A stretch of 35,000 nt of DNA from Symbiodinium natans (GCA_905221605.1 CAJNDS010002694.1:238126-273125); one strand, 5' to 3'; shown: positions 25,806 to 33,688, numbered from the stretch's first letter. The notes: generated by a model from the letters alone, not told the origin. Made by a program: numbers and translations.

Positions 25806-26150
25806 TTTAGGTTTAGGGTTTATAGGGTTTAGGGTTTATAGGGTTTAGGGTTTTTAGGGTTTTTAGGGTTTGTAGGGCTTATAGGGTTTGTTGGGTTTAT
25901 AGGGTTTATAGGGTTTATAGGGTTTATAGGGTCTATAGGCTTTGTAGGATGTATAGGGTTTATAGGGTTTATAGGGTTTATAGGGTTTATAGGGTTTATG
26001 GGGTTTATAGGGTTTATAGGGTTTATAGGGTTTATAGGGCTTATAGGGTTTAGGGTTTGTCCGCCTCGCAACCTGAACCCTAAGCCCGCAACCCTTGCAT
26101 GTGAAGCACAACCTAAACCCCAAACCCTAAACCCTAAACCCTAAACCATG
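25806..26150. repeat. TTTATAGGG 9-mer array with flanking CCCTAAA
   Basis: About 25 units of TTTATAGGG and variants (25806-26060), then short unique sequence and CCCTAAA units. The minus-strand frames through it (Asn-Pro-Ile and Lys-Pro-Tyr repeats) are translation artefacts of the 9-mer. Confidence 0.93.
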
Positions 26151-26283
26151 TTGGGCAGGTGATTGAATCTGCTCTTACGGCCCCGGCTTGGTTCCTATAG
26201 GCACGAATAGAGGAGGTATAAAACAGAAAGCCCAAAGAGGAAGTACCTTTTTAGTCGGCTGGGTTGAGCCTTCCACGGGGATG
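26151..26283. other. No gene seen
   Basis: Unique sequence without supported features. Confidence 0.35.
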
Positions 26284-26375
26284 TTTAGGGTTTAGGGTTT
26301 AGGGTTTAGGGTATAGGGTTTAGGGTTTAGGGTTTAGGGTTTAGGGTTTAGGGTTTAGGGTTTAGGGTTTAGGGC
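26284..26375. repeat. TTTAGGG array
   Basis: About twelve near-perfect units. Confidence 0.93.
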
Positions 26376-26718
26376 TCATGGACTTCGTGAGGCATGTTGG
26401 GCTTACGGATTGGGGATTTGGGGCTTCGCTCTTTGGTTGGGGTTTCGGAGTTAGGGTTTCGGGACCATGTATGGCAAGATGGGGGTTTACGAAACGTGCG
26501 GGGACCACCAAATAGACACCAAATCATAGGATTCCTTTAGGGCCCAAGTAAGGCACCCTAAGGCTTAGGGGCTCCGGAGGCTGGGGGGATGATCTTAGGG
26601 TTTAGGGTTTAGGGTTTAGGGCTTAGGGTTTAGGGTCTAGGGTTGAGGGTTCCACATTGCACCGACCATGGCGAAGTGCGGAATCGAAGACATGTAGAGA
26701 TAGGTTGGCCCTCTAAAC
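26376..26718. other. Degenerate telomere-like and unique sequence
   Basis: TTTAGGG-like units at about 26595-26650. Near 26660-26695 the minus strand has a short ATG frame (MSSIPHFAMVGAMWN) without splice support. Confidence 0.4.
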
Positions 26719-26907
26719 CTTGGTAGCCCAGAAACCATGTTGCAATAAGGGCACCCTTTTTGGGGGGGTCTAGGGTCTAAGCTTTAGGGTTTAGGACACC
26801 CTTGTTGGGTTTTTTTGGGTCTAAGCTTTAGGGTTAGGGTTACTGTATAAGGGTGCCCAGAACAAAAAGAAGGAAAGAAGGAAAAGGGGCACCACTTGGC
26901 TACCAAG
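26719..26907. mobile_element. MITE-like element, family B copy 2
   Basis: The ends CTTGGTAGCCCAGAAACCAT and GGGGCACCACTTGGCTACCAAG are inverted repeats. The centre contains an internal duplication of CTAAGCTTTAGGGTT. It is larger than other family B copies for that reason. Confidence 0.75.
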
Positions 26908-27009
26908 AAAGACTGCGCAGAATGATCCTAGTGTACTCCGCTTAAATCCAGTAATAGGGAATATGCGAATGGCCGACCTAGATCCGCATCTGCCATGACT
27001 ACAGATGGG

Positions 27010-27072
27010 TTGGGTTGAGGGTCTAGGGTTTAGGGTTTAGGGTTCAGGGTTTAGGGTTCAGGGTTTAGGGGT
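27010..27072. repeat. TTTAGGG/TTCAGGG array
   Basis: Short mixed array on the downstream (sense) side of the exon at 27077-27299. Confidence 0.9.
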
Positions 27073-27076
27073 CTAC

Positions 27077-27299
27077 GTTGCAGCAGGCGCTCTTTTTGTG
27101 TCGCTTCATCATCATGTGCCAAATTCGTGGATTCCGTATTCGAGGAAGTATTTTCCAAGATCTGCAGGGTAGCATCTGCGCTCAGGGAGCCAGTATGGCC
27201 TTTTGCTTGTTTCGACCTGATCCTAGCTACACCCAGAGTCACTCCACACAGAAACGGCAATTCGTTGTGGAGAAACTTTCGTAGAGACCCTGGAGGGTT
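27077..27299 (-). CDS. Candidate exon, unknown protein
   Basis: A CCTCCAG acceptor, preceded by CCTCTGCAAC and the CCA tract, opens a 223-bp frame ending at a CAAC/GTAGAC donor. It reads SLRKFLHNELPFLCGVTLGV then ARIRSKQAKGHTGSLSADAT and a Ser/Thr/Glu-rich tail (LQILENTSSNTESTNLAHDD). The plus-strand frame over the same bases is also open but less protein-like. No family recognised. Confidence 0.5.
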
Positions 27300-27308
27300 G
27301 CAGAGGGT

Positions 27309-27478
27309 CGTGGTGGTGGTGGTGCTGGCAGTGGGTGGCGGCGGTGGCGGTCGGGGTGGTGGTGGTGGTGGTGGTGGTGGTGGTGGTGGTGGTGGTGGTG
27401 GTGGTGGTGGTGGTGGTGGTGGTGGTGGTGGTGGTGGTGGTGGTGGTGGTGGGGGCGGCGGTGGTGGTGGTGGTGGTG
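27309..27478. repeat. GGT/CCA trinucleotide tract
   Basis: About 40 nearly uninterrupted GGT units (plus strand), with GGC interruptions at both ends. All frames are open for Pro, His, Thr, Gly or Val runs, so the long frames here are not evidence for genes. The minus-strand pyrimidine content could serve the acceptor at 27300. Confidence 0.97.
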
Positions 27479-27605
27479 AAAATGGAAGCAGGGAGATTGC
27501 ACGAAGCACAAGCCCAAGGCGGAGTATGTCCAGAAAGAGACAGAAAGTGCAAGTTAGCAGAGGCAGGGAGGGAGACCAAGAGAGCAAGCAAGTGAAGGCG
27601 AATGC

Positions 27606-27658
27606 CGCTGCCCCGGTACTATCAGAAATGCTCGACAGGGCAGCTTCCTTGAAATCAT
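27606..27658 (-). CDS. Candidate exon start, copy A of a duplicated exon
   Basis: On the minus strand a TTTCAAG acceptor precedes EAALSSISDSTGAAAFAF. About 50 bp of this is duplicated at 27777-27829 (EAAMSGISDRAGAAATP). It starts in phase 0 at 27647, compatible with the donor at 27974. The donor is unclear. Confidence 0.35.
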
Positions 27659-27669
27659 GGTCCTGTTTT

Positions 27670-27950
27670 GAACCCTAAACCCTAAACCCTAAACCCTTAA
27701 ACCCTAAACCCTTAACCCTAAACCCTAAACCCTAGAGTCCAAAAACCCTGTAAGTCATAAACTCTACGTGGTGTCGCAGCTGCCCCGGCTCTATCAGAAA
27801 TGCCCGACATGGCAGCTTCCCTAAATCATCCCTTTTTCTACCCTAAACCCTAAACCCTAATCCTAAACCCTAAACCCTAAACCCTAAACCCTAAACCCTA
27901 AACCCAAAACCCCAAACCCTAAACCCTAAACCCTAAACCGTAACTAAACC
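27670..27950. repeat. CCCTAAA arrays around a duplicated segment
   Basis: CCCTAAA arrays at 27670-27735 and 27840-27945 flank copy B (27777-27829) of the duplicated exon-like segment. Copy B keeps the reading frame but has a TTTAG acceptor context and different flanks. Confidence 0.85.
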
Positions 27951-27973
27951 TTCGGGTTGCAAAGGGACCATAC

Positions 27974-28027
27974 CGTAGAGAATTGCTCATAGGGACTCCC
28001 GAGCGCAAGGCTGCGGCTGAGCCCACT
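27974..28027 (-). CDS. Exon, unknown protein
   Basis: This 54-bp exon lies between an AAACAG acceptor and an ACG/GTATGG donor. It encodes SGLSRSLALGSPYEQFST, phase 0 at both ends. It joins in phase to the exon at 28710-28774. The intron between (682 bp) starts GTGAGT and carries a long TTTAGGG tract near its 3' end (CCCTAAA in sense). Confidence 0.55.
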
Positions 28028-28045
28028 CTGTTTTTCTTTTAGGAA

Positions 28046-28238
28046 GAATAGTAGGGTTTAGGGTTTAGGGTTTGTAGGGTTTAGGGTTTGTAGGGTTTAG
28101 GGTTAGGGTTTAGGGTTTAGGGTTTAGGTTTAGGGTTTAGGGTTTAGGGTTTAGGGTTTAGGGTTTAGGGTTTAGGGTTTAGGGTTTAGGGTTTAGGGTT
28201 TAGGGTTTAGGGTTTAGGGTTTAGGGTTTAGGGTTTAG
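28046..28238. repeat. Long TTTAGGG array
   Basis: More than 20 units with TTTGTAGGG and a few shorter units near the left end. Confidence 0.93.
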
Positions 28239-28244
28239 AGAGGT

Positions 28245-28372
28245 AAAGCATCCCAGCAGCTATGGGAGTAACCACTCTTAGAATAGGGGCACCCCTTTTT
28301 TGTTTTGGTTTCTTCATAATGAAACCTTGAACCCCAAAAAAGAGGGTACAGGGGTACCACTGGGCCACCAAG
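28245..28372. mobile_element. MITE-like element, family B copy 3
   Basis: GGGGCACCCCTTTTTTGTTT, then GAAACCTTGAACCCCAAAAAA and the right end GGGGTACCACTGGGCCACCAAG match the family. The left terminus is degraded. Confidence 0.6.
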
Positions 28373-28499
28373 CCTGCATGCCTTCTACACCCAATCAGCC
28401 CTGCGACGGACGCCCTCTAGACATCTCTAGACCCTGCAAGATAGGGGTCGGAATAATCACTAATGGTATTCCCTTAGGGCCCCTGAATAATTAGACTAT

Positions 28500-28705
28500 A
28501 ATACCCTAAACCCTAAACCCGAAACCCTAAACCCCAAACCCTAACAACCAAAACCCTATTCAAACTATTGAGGCCCCTATAGAATTCGCCCCACATGGAC
28601 ACACGCGTTGACGGGGCGGTTTAGGCTTCAGGCTCAAGGCTCCTGGTGGGATTTAGGGTTTAGGGTTTAGGGTTTCGGGGTTTAGGGTTTAGGGTTTAGG
28701 GGGAC
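28500..28705. repeat. CCCTAAA and TTTAGGG units flanking a short spacer
   Basis: CCCTAAA-like units (28502-28550), spacer, then TTTAGGG units (28652-28700) that touch the donor of the exon at 28710. Confidence 0.85.
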
Positions 28706-28709
28706 TCAC

Positions 28710-28774
28710 CCAGCAGGCTTTCTTCAAGGAACGGCACCTTTTTGCCGCGGCCTCTGGCCGTTTGGCATGTCGGT
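28710..28774 (-). CDS. Exon, basic region of unknown protein
   Basis: This 65-bp exon lies between a GGCAG acceptor and a GTGAGT donor. With the single base left by exon 29232-29301 it reads DRHAKRPEAAAKRCRSLKKA then CW, basic and probably helical, and ends in phase 0. Another frame (QTARGRGKKVPFLEESLLG) is also open, but phase favours the first. Both splice sites are canonical. Confidence 0.6.
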
Positions 28775-28851
28775 CTGCCGTGCAAAAAGGGCTGGATTCG
28801 GAGGCTCGCGGGCCGTGCATTGTAGATCCCGAAGCGCGAAGACAAGAACAA

Positions 28852-28963
28852 AGGGTTCAGGGTTCAGGGTTCAGGGTTCAGGGTTCAGGGTTTTGGGTTT
28901 AGGGTTTAGGGTTTAGGGTTTAGGGTTTAGGGTTTAGGGTTTAGGGTTTAGGGTTTAGAACCC
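28852..28963. repeat. TTCAGGG then TTTAGGG array
   Basis: Five or six TTCAGGG units change into clean TTTAGGG units, showing unit homogenisation in blocks. Confidence 0.92.
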
Positions 28964-29231
28964 AGGACCCTAAACCCCAAGACCAGATCCCAAAAACCCT
29001 AAGACCCCTAACAGCCTAACACCCTAAACCCTCAACCCTAAGACCAAACCCGGAAAGCCTAGGACCAGAACCCAAAAACCCGAAAACCCTAAACCCAAGC
29101 CCCAAGACCAAAACCCGAGACCCTAAAGCACTAAACCCTCAACCCTAAGACCAAAACCCGAAACACGAAAACCAGGTCTAAGCCCTAACGCCCTAGACCT
29201 GAGCCCTAAAAACTGAAACCCTAAACACTAC
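28964..29231. repeat. Heavily drifted CCCTAAA-like tract
   Basis: Units such as CCCTAAGA, CCAAAACC and CCCGAAAA show old, decaying telomere-like sequence. There is no coding signal. Confidence 0.75.
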
Positions 29232-29301
29232 CATCAGATAGCACACGAGCTTCAGCAGCTTCCAGGTTCACATCTTTTGAAGTGAGGTTGGGCCCTACGC
29301 T
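29232..29301 (-). CDS. Exon, unknown helical protein
   Basis: This 70-bp exon follows an AAGAG acceptor and ends at a GATG/GTAGTG donor. It encodes SVGPNLTSKDVNLEAAEARV then LSD and one spare base. It joins in phase to the exon at 28710-28774. The Glu/Ala-rich stretch suggests a helix. No family recognised. It may or may not belong to the kinase transcript upstream. Confidence 0.55.
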
Positions 29302-29311
29302 CTCTTGCGGG

Positions 29312-29580
29312 TTAGGGTTTAGGGTTAAGGGTTTCGGGTTTGGGGTTTAGGGTTAGGGTTTGGGGCTATTCACCCTAAACATTCCGAACAGCCCCCCACA
29401 CCGAAACACTAAATTGCAAGAATCCCATCCCCAACCGTTTGCTTTGTGGCCCTCCGTACCCAAATTAGGGAAACCCAAAACCTAACACCTGAAACCCTAA
29501 GCTTTTCAACCCTAAACCCTAAACCCTAAACCCTAAACCCTAAACCCTATCCCCTAGCCCTAAACCCTAAACCCCAAACC
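29312..29580. repeat. TTTAGGG and CCCTAAA units with spacer
   Basis: Short TTTAGGG-like tract (29312-29365), spacer, and CCCTAAA units (29508-29580). Confidence 0.85.
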
Positions 29581-29611
29581 GAAAACCCTACACCTCAATG
29601 CCGGCCTCCTC

Positions 29612-29671
29612 TCAGTCCATCCTCCCGACTCCCGGACGCACGCCGTGGGCCGTCACTGGCCGACGGGGGGC
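29612..29671 (-). CDS. Possible last exon of the kinase gene
   Basis: An ACCAG acceptor precedes APRRPVTAHGVRPGVGRMD and TGA (60 bp). It joins in phase 0 to kinase exon 30587-30646. A second frame (PPSASDGPRRASGSREDGLR) is open past the TGA, so an internal exon is equally possible. A competing short terminal segment lies at about 30153-30195 (GIAIYNEVYGQFSK, then stop). Confidence 0.4.
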   Translation of the reverse strand, partial: APRRPVTAHGVRPGVGRMD

Positions 29672-29681
29672 CTGGTTGGAC

Positions 29682-29880
29682 AGGGTTTAGGGTTTAGGGT
29701 TTAGGGTTTAGGGTTTAGGGTTTAGGGTTTAGGGTTTAGGGTTTAGGGTTTAGGGTTTAGGGTTTAGGGTTTAGGGTATTAGGGTTTAGGGTTTAGGGTT
29801 TAGGGTTTAGGGTTTAGGGTTTAGGGTTTAGGGTTTAGGGTTTAGGGTTTAGGGTTTAGGGTTTAGGGGGCAGGTTGGGG
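29682..29880. repeat. Longest TTTAGGG array in window
   Basis: About 25 near-perfect units interrupted once (GGTATTAGGG near 29775). Confidence 0.95.
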
Positions 29881-30025
29881 GTTTAGGGTTTAGGGTTTAG
29901 GGTTTAGGGTTTAGGGTTTAGGGTTTACCCTAAACCCTAAACCCTAAACCCTAAACCCTAAACCCTAAACCCTAAACCCTAAACCCTAAACCCTAAACCC
30001 CAAACCCCAAACCCTAAACCTAAAC
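29881..30025. repeat. Head-to-head telomeric palindrome
   Basis: About six TTTAGGG units (29881-29926) are followed without spacer by about ten CCCTAAA units (from 29927). The centre is GGGTTTACCCTAAA. This is the geometry left by fusion of two chromosome ends. It lies in the intron after kinase exon 30587-30646. Confidence 0.95.
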
Positions 30026-30193
30026 CCTGCTCTCCACAGTCAAGGCCATAGTCCTGCCTTGCGAACCACCCAAAACCTATGTGAGAAAGTTCTCCTAACT
30101 CGGGCCCCTTTGAAAATTACTATTCTAAGGCGGTACCCAAAAAAGGGACCATCATTTTGAGAACTGGCCATATACTTCGTTGTAGATTGCAAT

Positions 30194-30330
30194 GCCCTAA
30201 ACCCTAAACCCTAAACCCTAAACCCTAAACCCTAAACCCTAAACCCTAAACCCTAAACCCTAAACCCTAAACCCTGAACCCTGAACCCTGAACCCTAAAC
30301 CCTAAACCCTAACCCTAAACCCTAAACCCT
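30194..30330. repeat. CCCTAAA array with CCCTGAA units
   Basis: About 19 units with three consecutive CCCTGAA variants. Confidence 0.93.
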
Positions 30331-30560
30331 ATAAAAAAGGGTTCGGGAAGTCGGGATTTGGGGCTTGGCGCTTGGGAGCCCTTGACTTCCAGCACCACCG
30401 TAGCTAGGGTTAGGGTTTAGAGCTCAGTCGGCTTAGAGTTTAGGGCCTAGGGTTCAGGGTTTAGGGTTTAGGGTTTCGGGTTTAGAGTTCAGGGCTTAGG
30501 ATTTTAGGGTTCCTGAGCCCTCCAGCCCTCAACCCTAAACCCTCAGCCCTAAACCCTGAA
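30331..30560. other. Intron sequence
   Basis: Degenerate TTTAGGG-like units and a short open frame at about 30335-30406 (TVVLEVKGSQAPSPKSRLPE) that could be an unplaced exon. Splice sites are not convincing. Confidence 0.4.
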
Positions 30561-30586
30561 CACTGGCGAACTTTTCGCAGGGGCGC

Positions 30587-30646
30587 CTTATCGGCGTCGC
30601 GGCAGGATCGGAGCGACTGAAGCACTTCCGGCATAGTTGGGCGCAC
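30587..30646 (-). CDS. Protein kinase exon 5 in window: subdomain XI
   Basis: An AAACAG acceptor precedes 20 codons, VRPTMPEVLQSLRSCRDADK, and the exon ends AAG with a GC donor. The RPTMPEVLQSL segment is the conserved Arg of subdomain XI and the last helix of a kinase C-lobe. In phase 0 it follows ...WTLDYK from exon 31429-31508, giving DYKVRP, the expected K-x-RP context. CCCTAAA units lie on the low side and TTTAGGG on the high side. The downstream exon is uncertain (29612-29671 is one candidate). Confidence 0.88.
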
Positions 30647-30653
30647 CTGTTTA

Positions 30654-30985
30654 GGCTTTAGGGTTTAGGGTTTAGGGTTTAGGGTTTAGGTGTTAGGACG
30701 GAAGTAAGTAGGTACCCCCCATACCCTGAAGGGGTTGTATAGGGTGCCAAATTATCTAATTCCCTACTTAGGGTTTTCGCGGGGACAACCCCAAACCCTT
30801 CCGTCCTCTTTGCACTTGTTCAATTCTCTTGAAAAGGCAAGAAGGATACTGCTGGGCTACTGTTGAAATTTCAGGCTCGTGAGGTTTTGGGTTCTGGGGC
30901 TTGGGGATTAGGGCCCCAGGGCTGAGTTGGTAATTCCCTAAACCCTAAACCCTAAACCCTAAACCCTAAACCCTAAACCCTAAAC
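30654..30985. repeat. Kinase intron: TTTAGGG block, unique spacer, CCCTAAA block
   Basis: TTTAGGG units (30654-30690), unique spacer with a diverged family B-like motif (ACCCCCCATACCCTGAAGGG), then CCCTAAA (30936-30987). No exon. Confidence 0.8.
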
Positions 30986-31199
30986 CCATATGTGGGGGAC
31001 TCAAGGAGGGACCCTTATAAGGGATCTTAGGGCCATGTATGGGGGTTCTATAATCCTGAATCCGCATTCCCTGAGTCCCCTTTGTAGTCTCTACAACCGG
31101 TCTCTTCCTCATAGTCTGGGCTATCAAACAAAGCGCCCATGACTTAGCTCAACCCTTCCATTCTGAATTGTACGGTCACTTCACGTAACTTCCGCCTCG

Positions 31200-31420
31200 A
31201 CCCTAAACCCTAAACTCTACCAATCCTTTTGGCCTTGTACAACCCTAAACCCTGAACTCTGAACCCCAAACCCTAAACCCTAGACCCGAAACCCGAAACG
31301 CTAAACCCTAAACCCTGAACCCTAAACCCTAAACCCTGAACCCTCAACCCTGAACCCGAAACCCTAAACCCTAAACCGTAACCCTAAACCCGAAACCCTA
31401 AACCCTAAACCCTAAACCCC
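31200..31420. repeat. CCCTAAA/CCCGAAA/CCCTGAA array
   Basis: Variant-rich array ending 9 bp from the kinase exon at 31429. In sense it is TTTAGGG-type at the 5' end of the intron. Confidence 0.92.
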
Positions 31421-31428
31421 TAGAAGGC

Positions 31429-31508
31429 CTTGTAGTCCAGGGTCCAGCAGCTGCGGATCAGCTGCTGGACTTCGCGAGGTGCAAGGGAGGGCATCTCCAG
31501 CATCTGCC
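31429..31508 (-). CDS. Protein kinase exon 4 in window: subdomain X region
   Basis: This 80-bp exon follows a CCGAG acceptor and ends TACAAG with a GC donor. It completes the Gly codon split with exon 32543-32585 and encodes QMLEMPSLAPREVQQLIRSC then WTLDYK. This is the conserved P-x-x-x-P...LI-x-x-CW segment (helix H) of TKL and tyrosine kinases. It is tightly embedded between a CCCTAAA array (9 bp away) and a TTTAGGG array (about 25 bp away). Confidence 0.92.
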
Positions 31509-31529
31509 CTCGGCGTGTGGGGGGCTTAA

Positions 31530-31620
31530 GGGGGTTTAGGGTTTAGGGTTTAGGGTTTAGGGTTTAGGGTTTAGGGTTTAGGGTTTAGGGTTTAGGGTTT
31601 AGGGTTTAGGGTTTAGGGTT
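31530..31620. repeat. TTTAGGG array
   Basis: About twelve near-perfect units immediately upstream (sense) of the kinase exon at 31429-31508. Confidence 0.95.
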
Positions 31621-31729
31621 CCTTGCTAGCCCAGTAAGCCATGTGATAATCTGGGCACCCTCTTTGGGGTTTTGAAAAGGATGCCCAGAACCAACATAAA
31701 GGATAACGGCTACCACTGGGCTAGCAAGG
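31621..31729. mobile_element. MITE-like element, family B copy 4
   Basis: The ends CCTTGCTAGCCCAGTAAGCC and GCTACCACTGGGCTAGCAAGG are near-perfect inverted repeats. The inner GGGCACCCTCTTTGGGG is the family motif. It abuts the telomere-like array exactly. Confidence 0.8.
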
Positions 31730-32384
31730 TTTACAGGGCTTGCAGGATTCTTGGGGTCCATAGGGTGTAAGGGTTTATAGGGTTTTAGGGCTTAGGGTTT
31801 AAGGGTTTAAGGTTTAAGGTTTAAGGGTTTATAGGGTTTTAGGGTTTAGGGTCTAAGGGTTTAGAGGTCTGGTGGTGTATCGGGTGTAGGGTGCAGGGCC
31901 GAACTTACGGGGGCATTTGTGGGGCGTAGGATTGGTAGGGCAGGGGTGGAGGTTTCCCAGGTTTGTGTGGTCTGTGTGTTTTAGGGTTTGTAGGGTCTAG
32001 GGCTTAAAACTTCGGGTTTAGGGCTCATGGGGCTTAGGGTGCAGTTGCAGGGTTCTTGAGGGCTTCTTCGAGTTTGACTAAGTTTGAAGGTTGGGCTTCA
32101 AATCTATAGGCTTTAGGGTTTGGGGTTTGTGGGGGGGGGGGGGGGGGAGGCACAGGTTGTCGAAGGTGCAACTTTGTGTTGTCTAGCCAGTGGAACACAC
32201 AAGAAGAGTAACTTGGAAAAGGGATGGGGTGTTGCGTCTGACTGGGGGCCGCATGGTACATGGGGGTGGGAACTCTGAAAACCCTTCCTCCGGGGACTCC
32301 CTACTTCTAAGCTGCTTACCATGTCCTGTTGTTCTTCTGTTGTATTAGCTTGCTGTTTGTTTGGGGCGGAAGTTCTTCACCTTT
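31730..32384. repeat. Intron: degenerate TTTAGGG tract and G-run
   Basis: Drifted units (TTTAAGGG, TTTATAGGG, TTTTAGGG) to about 32060, a G-run (32130-32147), then unique sequence. The minus-strand frames at 32034-32322 are not supported as exons. Confidence 0.7.
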
Positions 32385-32494
32385 ACTAGACCCAAGAGTA
32401 ACCTAGGAATAACAAGGGTGTTTTTTTGCTTTAAAGGGCATATACGGGAACCTAAACACTAAACAAAGAGAATAAGGGCCTATCCGGGTCCTAG
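32385..32494. mobile_element. Diverged family B element
   Basis: CTAGACCCAAGAGTAACCTAGG and CCTATCCGGGTCCTAG form weak inverted ends. The interior AACAAGGGTGTTTTTTTGC and GGGAACCTAAACACTAAACA follows the family order. Confidence 0.5.
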
Positions 32495-32542
32495 TTTAAC
32501 TCTGCCAATACTGGGGCGAAGGGGTGGCAACCCGCGTCTGGC

Positions 32543-32585
32543 CTTCAATAACGCGTTCGCGAATGTCAGCGGGATCCAGATTTGC
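32543..32585 (-). CDS. Protein kinase exon 3 in window: link between subdomains IX and X
   Basis: This 43-bp exon follows a TTGAG acceptor and ends GAAG with a GC donor (GCCAGA). It encodes ANLDPADIRERVIE and the first base of a Gly codon. It joins in phase after ...NDIPF and before GQMLEMP, giving the usual IPF-x(n)-I-x-x-x-V-x-x-G stretch of TKL kinases. It is short but the phase fit on both sides makes it firm. No telomere-like array lies on its low side. Confidence 0.88.
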
Positions 32586-32967
32586 CTCAAGGGCTTAGGT
32601 TTAGGGATTCGGTTTGAAGGTTCATTGGTAGCTATAACTAGTAGTATAATTTGCCTAAACCTATGACCAGGTATAACCATAGTTAGCTTCCTTATCACAC
32701 CCATGAACCTGCCAGTCGTCCCAGCCTCTTCCTGAAACAAGCATGCTAGGGTCTGCTTTATAAAGGCCGGTGGTGGCCTCTGTATCTGTTGCACTTACAC
32801 CTTCATATAGCCCCCATATACCCTACTAAGAGCCCCGGATAGATGCCCTCTAACACAGAAAACCCTACTGAGTTACTTAAAGAGACCACCAACCCATATA
32901 GGGTCTGCTTGTAGTTCGTTTTGTGTCCCAGAGCCTGACCATGACCTTGAATGTTTACCCGGCTTAA
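32586..32967. other. Kinase intron, unique part with family C-like relic
   Basis: GAAGGTTCATTGGTAGCTA at about 32616 and CCCATGAACCTGCCAG at about 32700 look like degraded family C ends. The rest is unique. A minus-strand frame over 32480-32794 contains the kinase exon in a different frame and is an artefact. Confidence 0.45.
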
Positions 32968-33081
32968 TCCTAGGCTGCCCAGTAACCTAGGCTTAAAAAG
33001 GGTGCCCTTTTTTGCTTAAAGGGGTTTAGAAGGGAACCTAAACCCCCAAAAAAGGGAATAAGGGTACTACTGGGCATCCCA
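32968..33081. mobile_element. MITE-like element, family B copy 5
   Basis: CCTAGGCTGCCCAGTAACC and GTACTACTGGGCATCCCAG ends, with AAAAAGGGTGCCCTTTTTTG and GGGAACCTAAACCCCCAAAA inside. Confidence 0.7.
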
Positions 33082-33102
33082 GAATCTGACATTGCATTCA
33101 CA

Positions 33103-33236
33103 TTGGGGTGTTCCCCTAATTTTTAACAGCCCTGAATAGGTATTCTGGCACCCCCTCTTAAGGACTGTTCGTATAAGGGGGAGGGGGTGTCATATAATCC
33201 CTATGAAGGACTGCTAGTATAAGGGGGAACATTCCA
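33103..33236. mobile_element. MITE-like element, family A copy 3
   Basis: TTGGGGTGTTCCCCTAATTT and TATAAGGGGGAACATTCCA inverted ends. Two nested CTTAAGGACTGTTCGTATAA and TATGAAGGACTGCTAGTATA segments suggest an internal duplication. Confidence 0.75.
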
Positions 33237-33498
33237 GTATTCACAGCCTGTTCGCTACCATCAGCAGATTTTCGACATCACTGATCCCTTCCGTGGAATC
33301 CCCTGTGACTTGAAAAAGGGCTCCTGGTTTAGGGTTTGGGTTTAGGGTTTAGGGTTTGGGGGTTTACGAAAATAAGGGACCCCTCATATATACCCCAAGT
33401 AGCAGGATTTCCTTCTCCTCAAGACCTCAAGAAGGGTACCCCTAGTTTCGGAAACGCACATTTCAGCATTGCTTAAGATCCCCCACCCCAGAAAAGAA

Positions 33499-33565
33499 GG
33501 GTTTAGGGTTTAGGGTTTAGGGTTTAGGGTTTAGGGTTTGGGGTTTGGGGTTTAGGGTTTAGGTC
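33499..33565. repeat. TTTAGGG/TTTGGGG array
   Basis: About nine units ending before the family A element at 33590. Confidence 0.92.
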
Positions 33566-33589
33566 CCATGAAGGTAATATAGGGATTAT

Positions 33590-33688
33590 TTGGGATGTTC
33601 CCCCTTATACGAACAGTCCTTAATAGGGATTGTAGTACCCCCTATTGCAATCCCTATGAAAGACTGTTTGTATAAGGGAGCATCCCAA
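33590..33688. mobile_element. MITE-like element, family A copy 4
   Basis: Best-preserved copy. TTGGGATGTTCCCCCTTATA and TATAAGGGAGCATCCCAA ends, with AACAGTCCTTAATAGGGATT mirrored by AATCCCTATGAAAGACTGTT. It is about 99 bp and has no coding capacity. Confidence 0.85.

Noticed and set aside
25829-26123. Minus-strand ORFs of Asn-Pro-Ile or Lys-Pro-Tyr repeats
   Set aside because: They are translations of the TTTATAGGG 9-mer array, which is open in several frames by its periodicity.
27127-27678. Long ORFs with poly-Gly, poly-Val, poly-Pro, poly-His or poly-Thr
   Set aside because: All arise from the GGT/CCA trinucleotide tract. Only the non-repetitive minus-strand block at 27077-27299 has splice-site support.
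30153-30195. Short terminal exon GIAIYNEVYGQFSK as kinase C-terminus
   Set aside because: The acceptor would be a TTTAG inside a telomere-like unit, and 29612-29671 has an equal or better acceptor. It was kept only as an alternative.
32480-32794. 104-aa minus-strand ORF
   Set aside because: It overlaps kinase exon 32543-32585 in a different frame; the kinase frame is supported by motif and phase.
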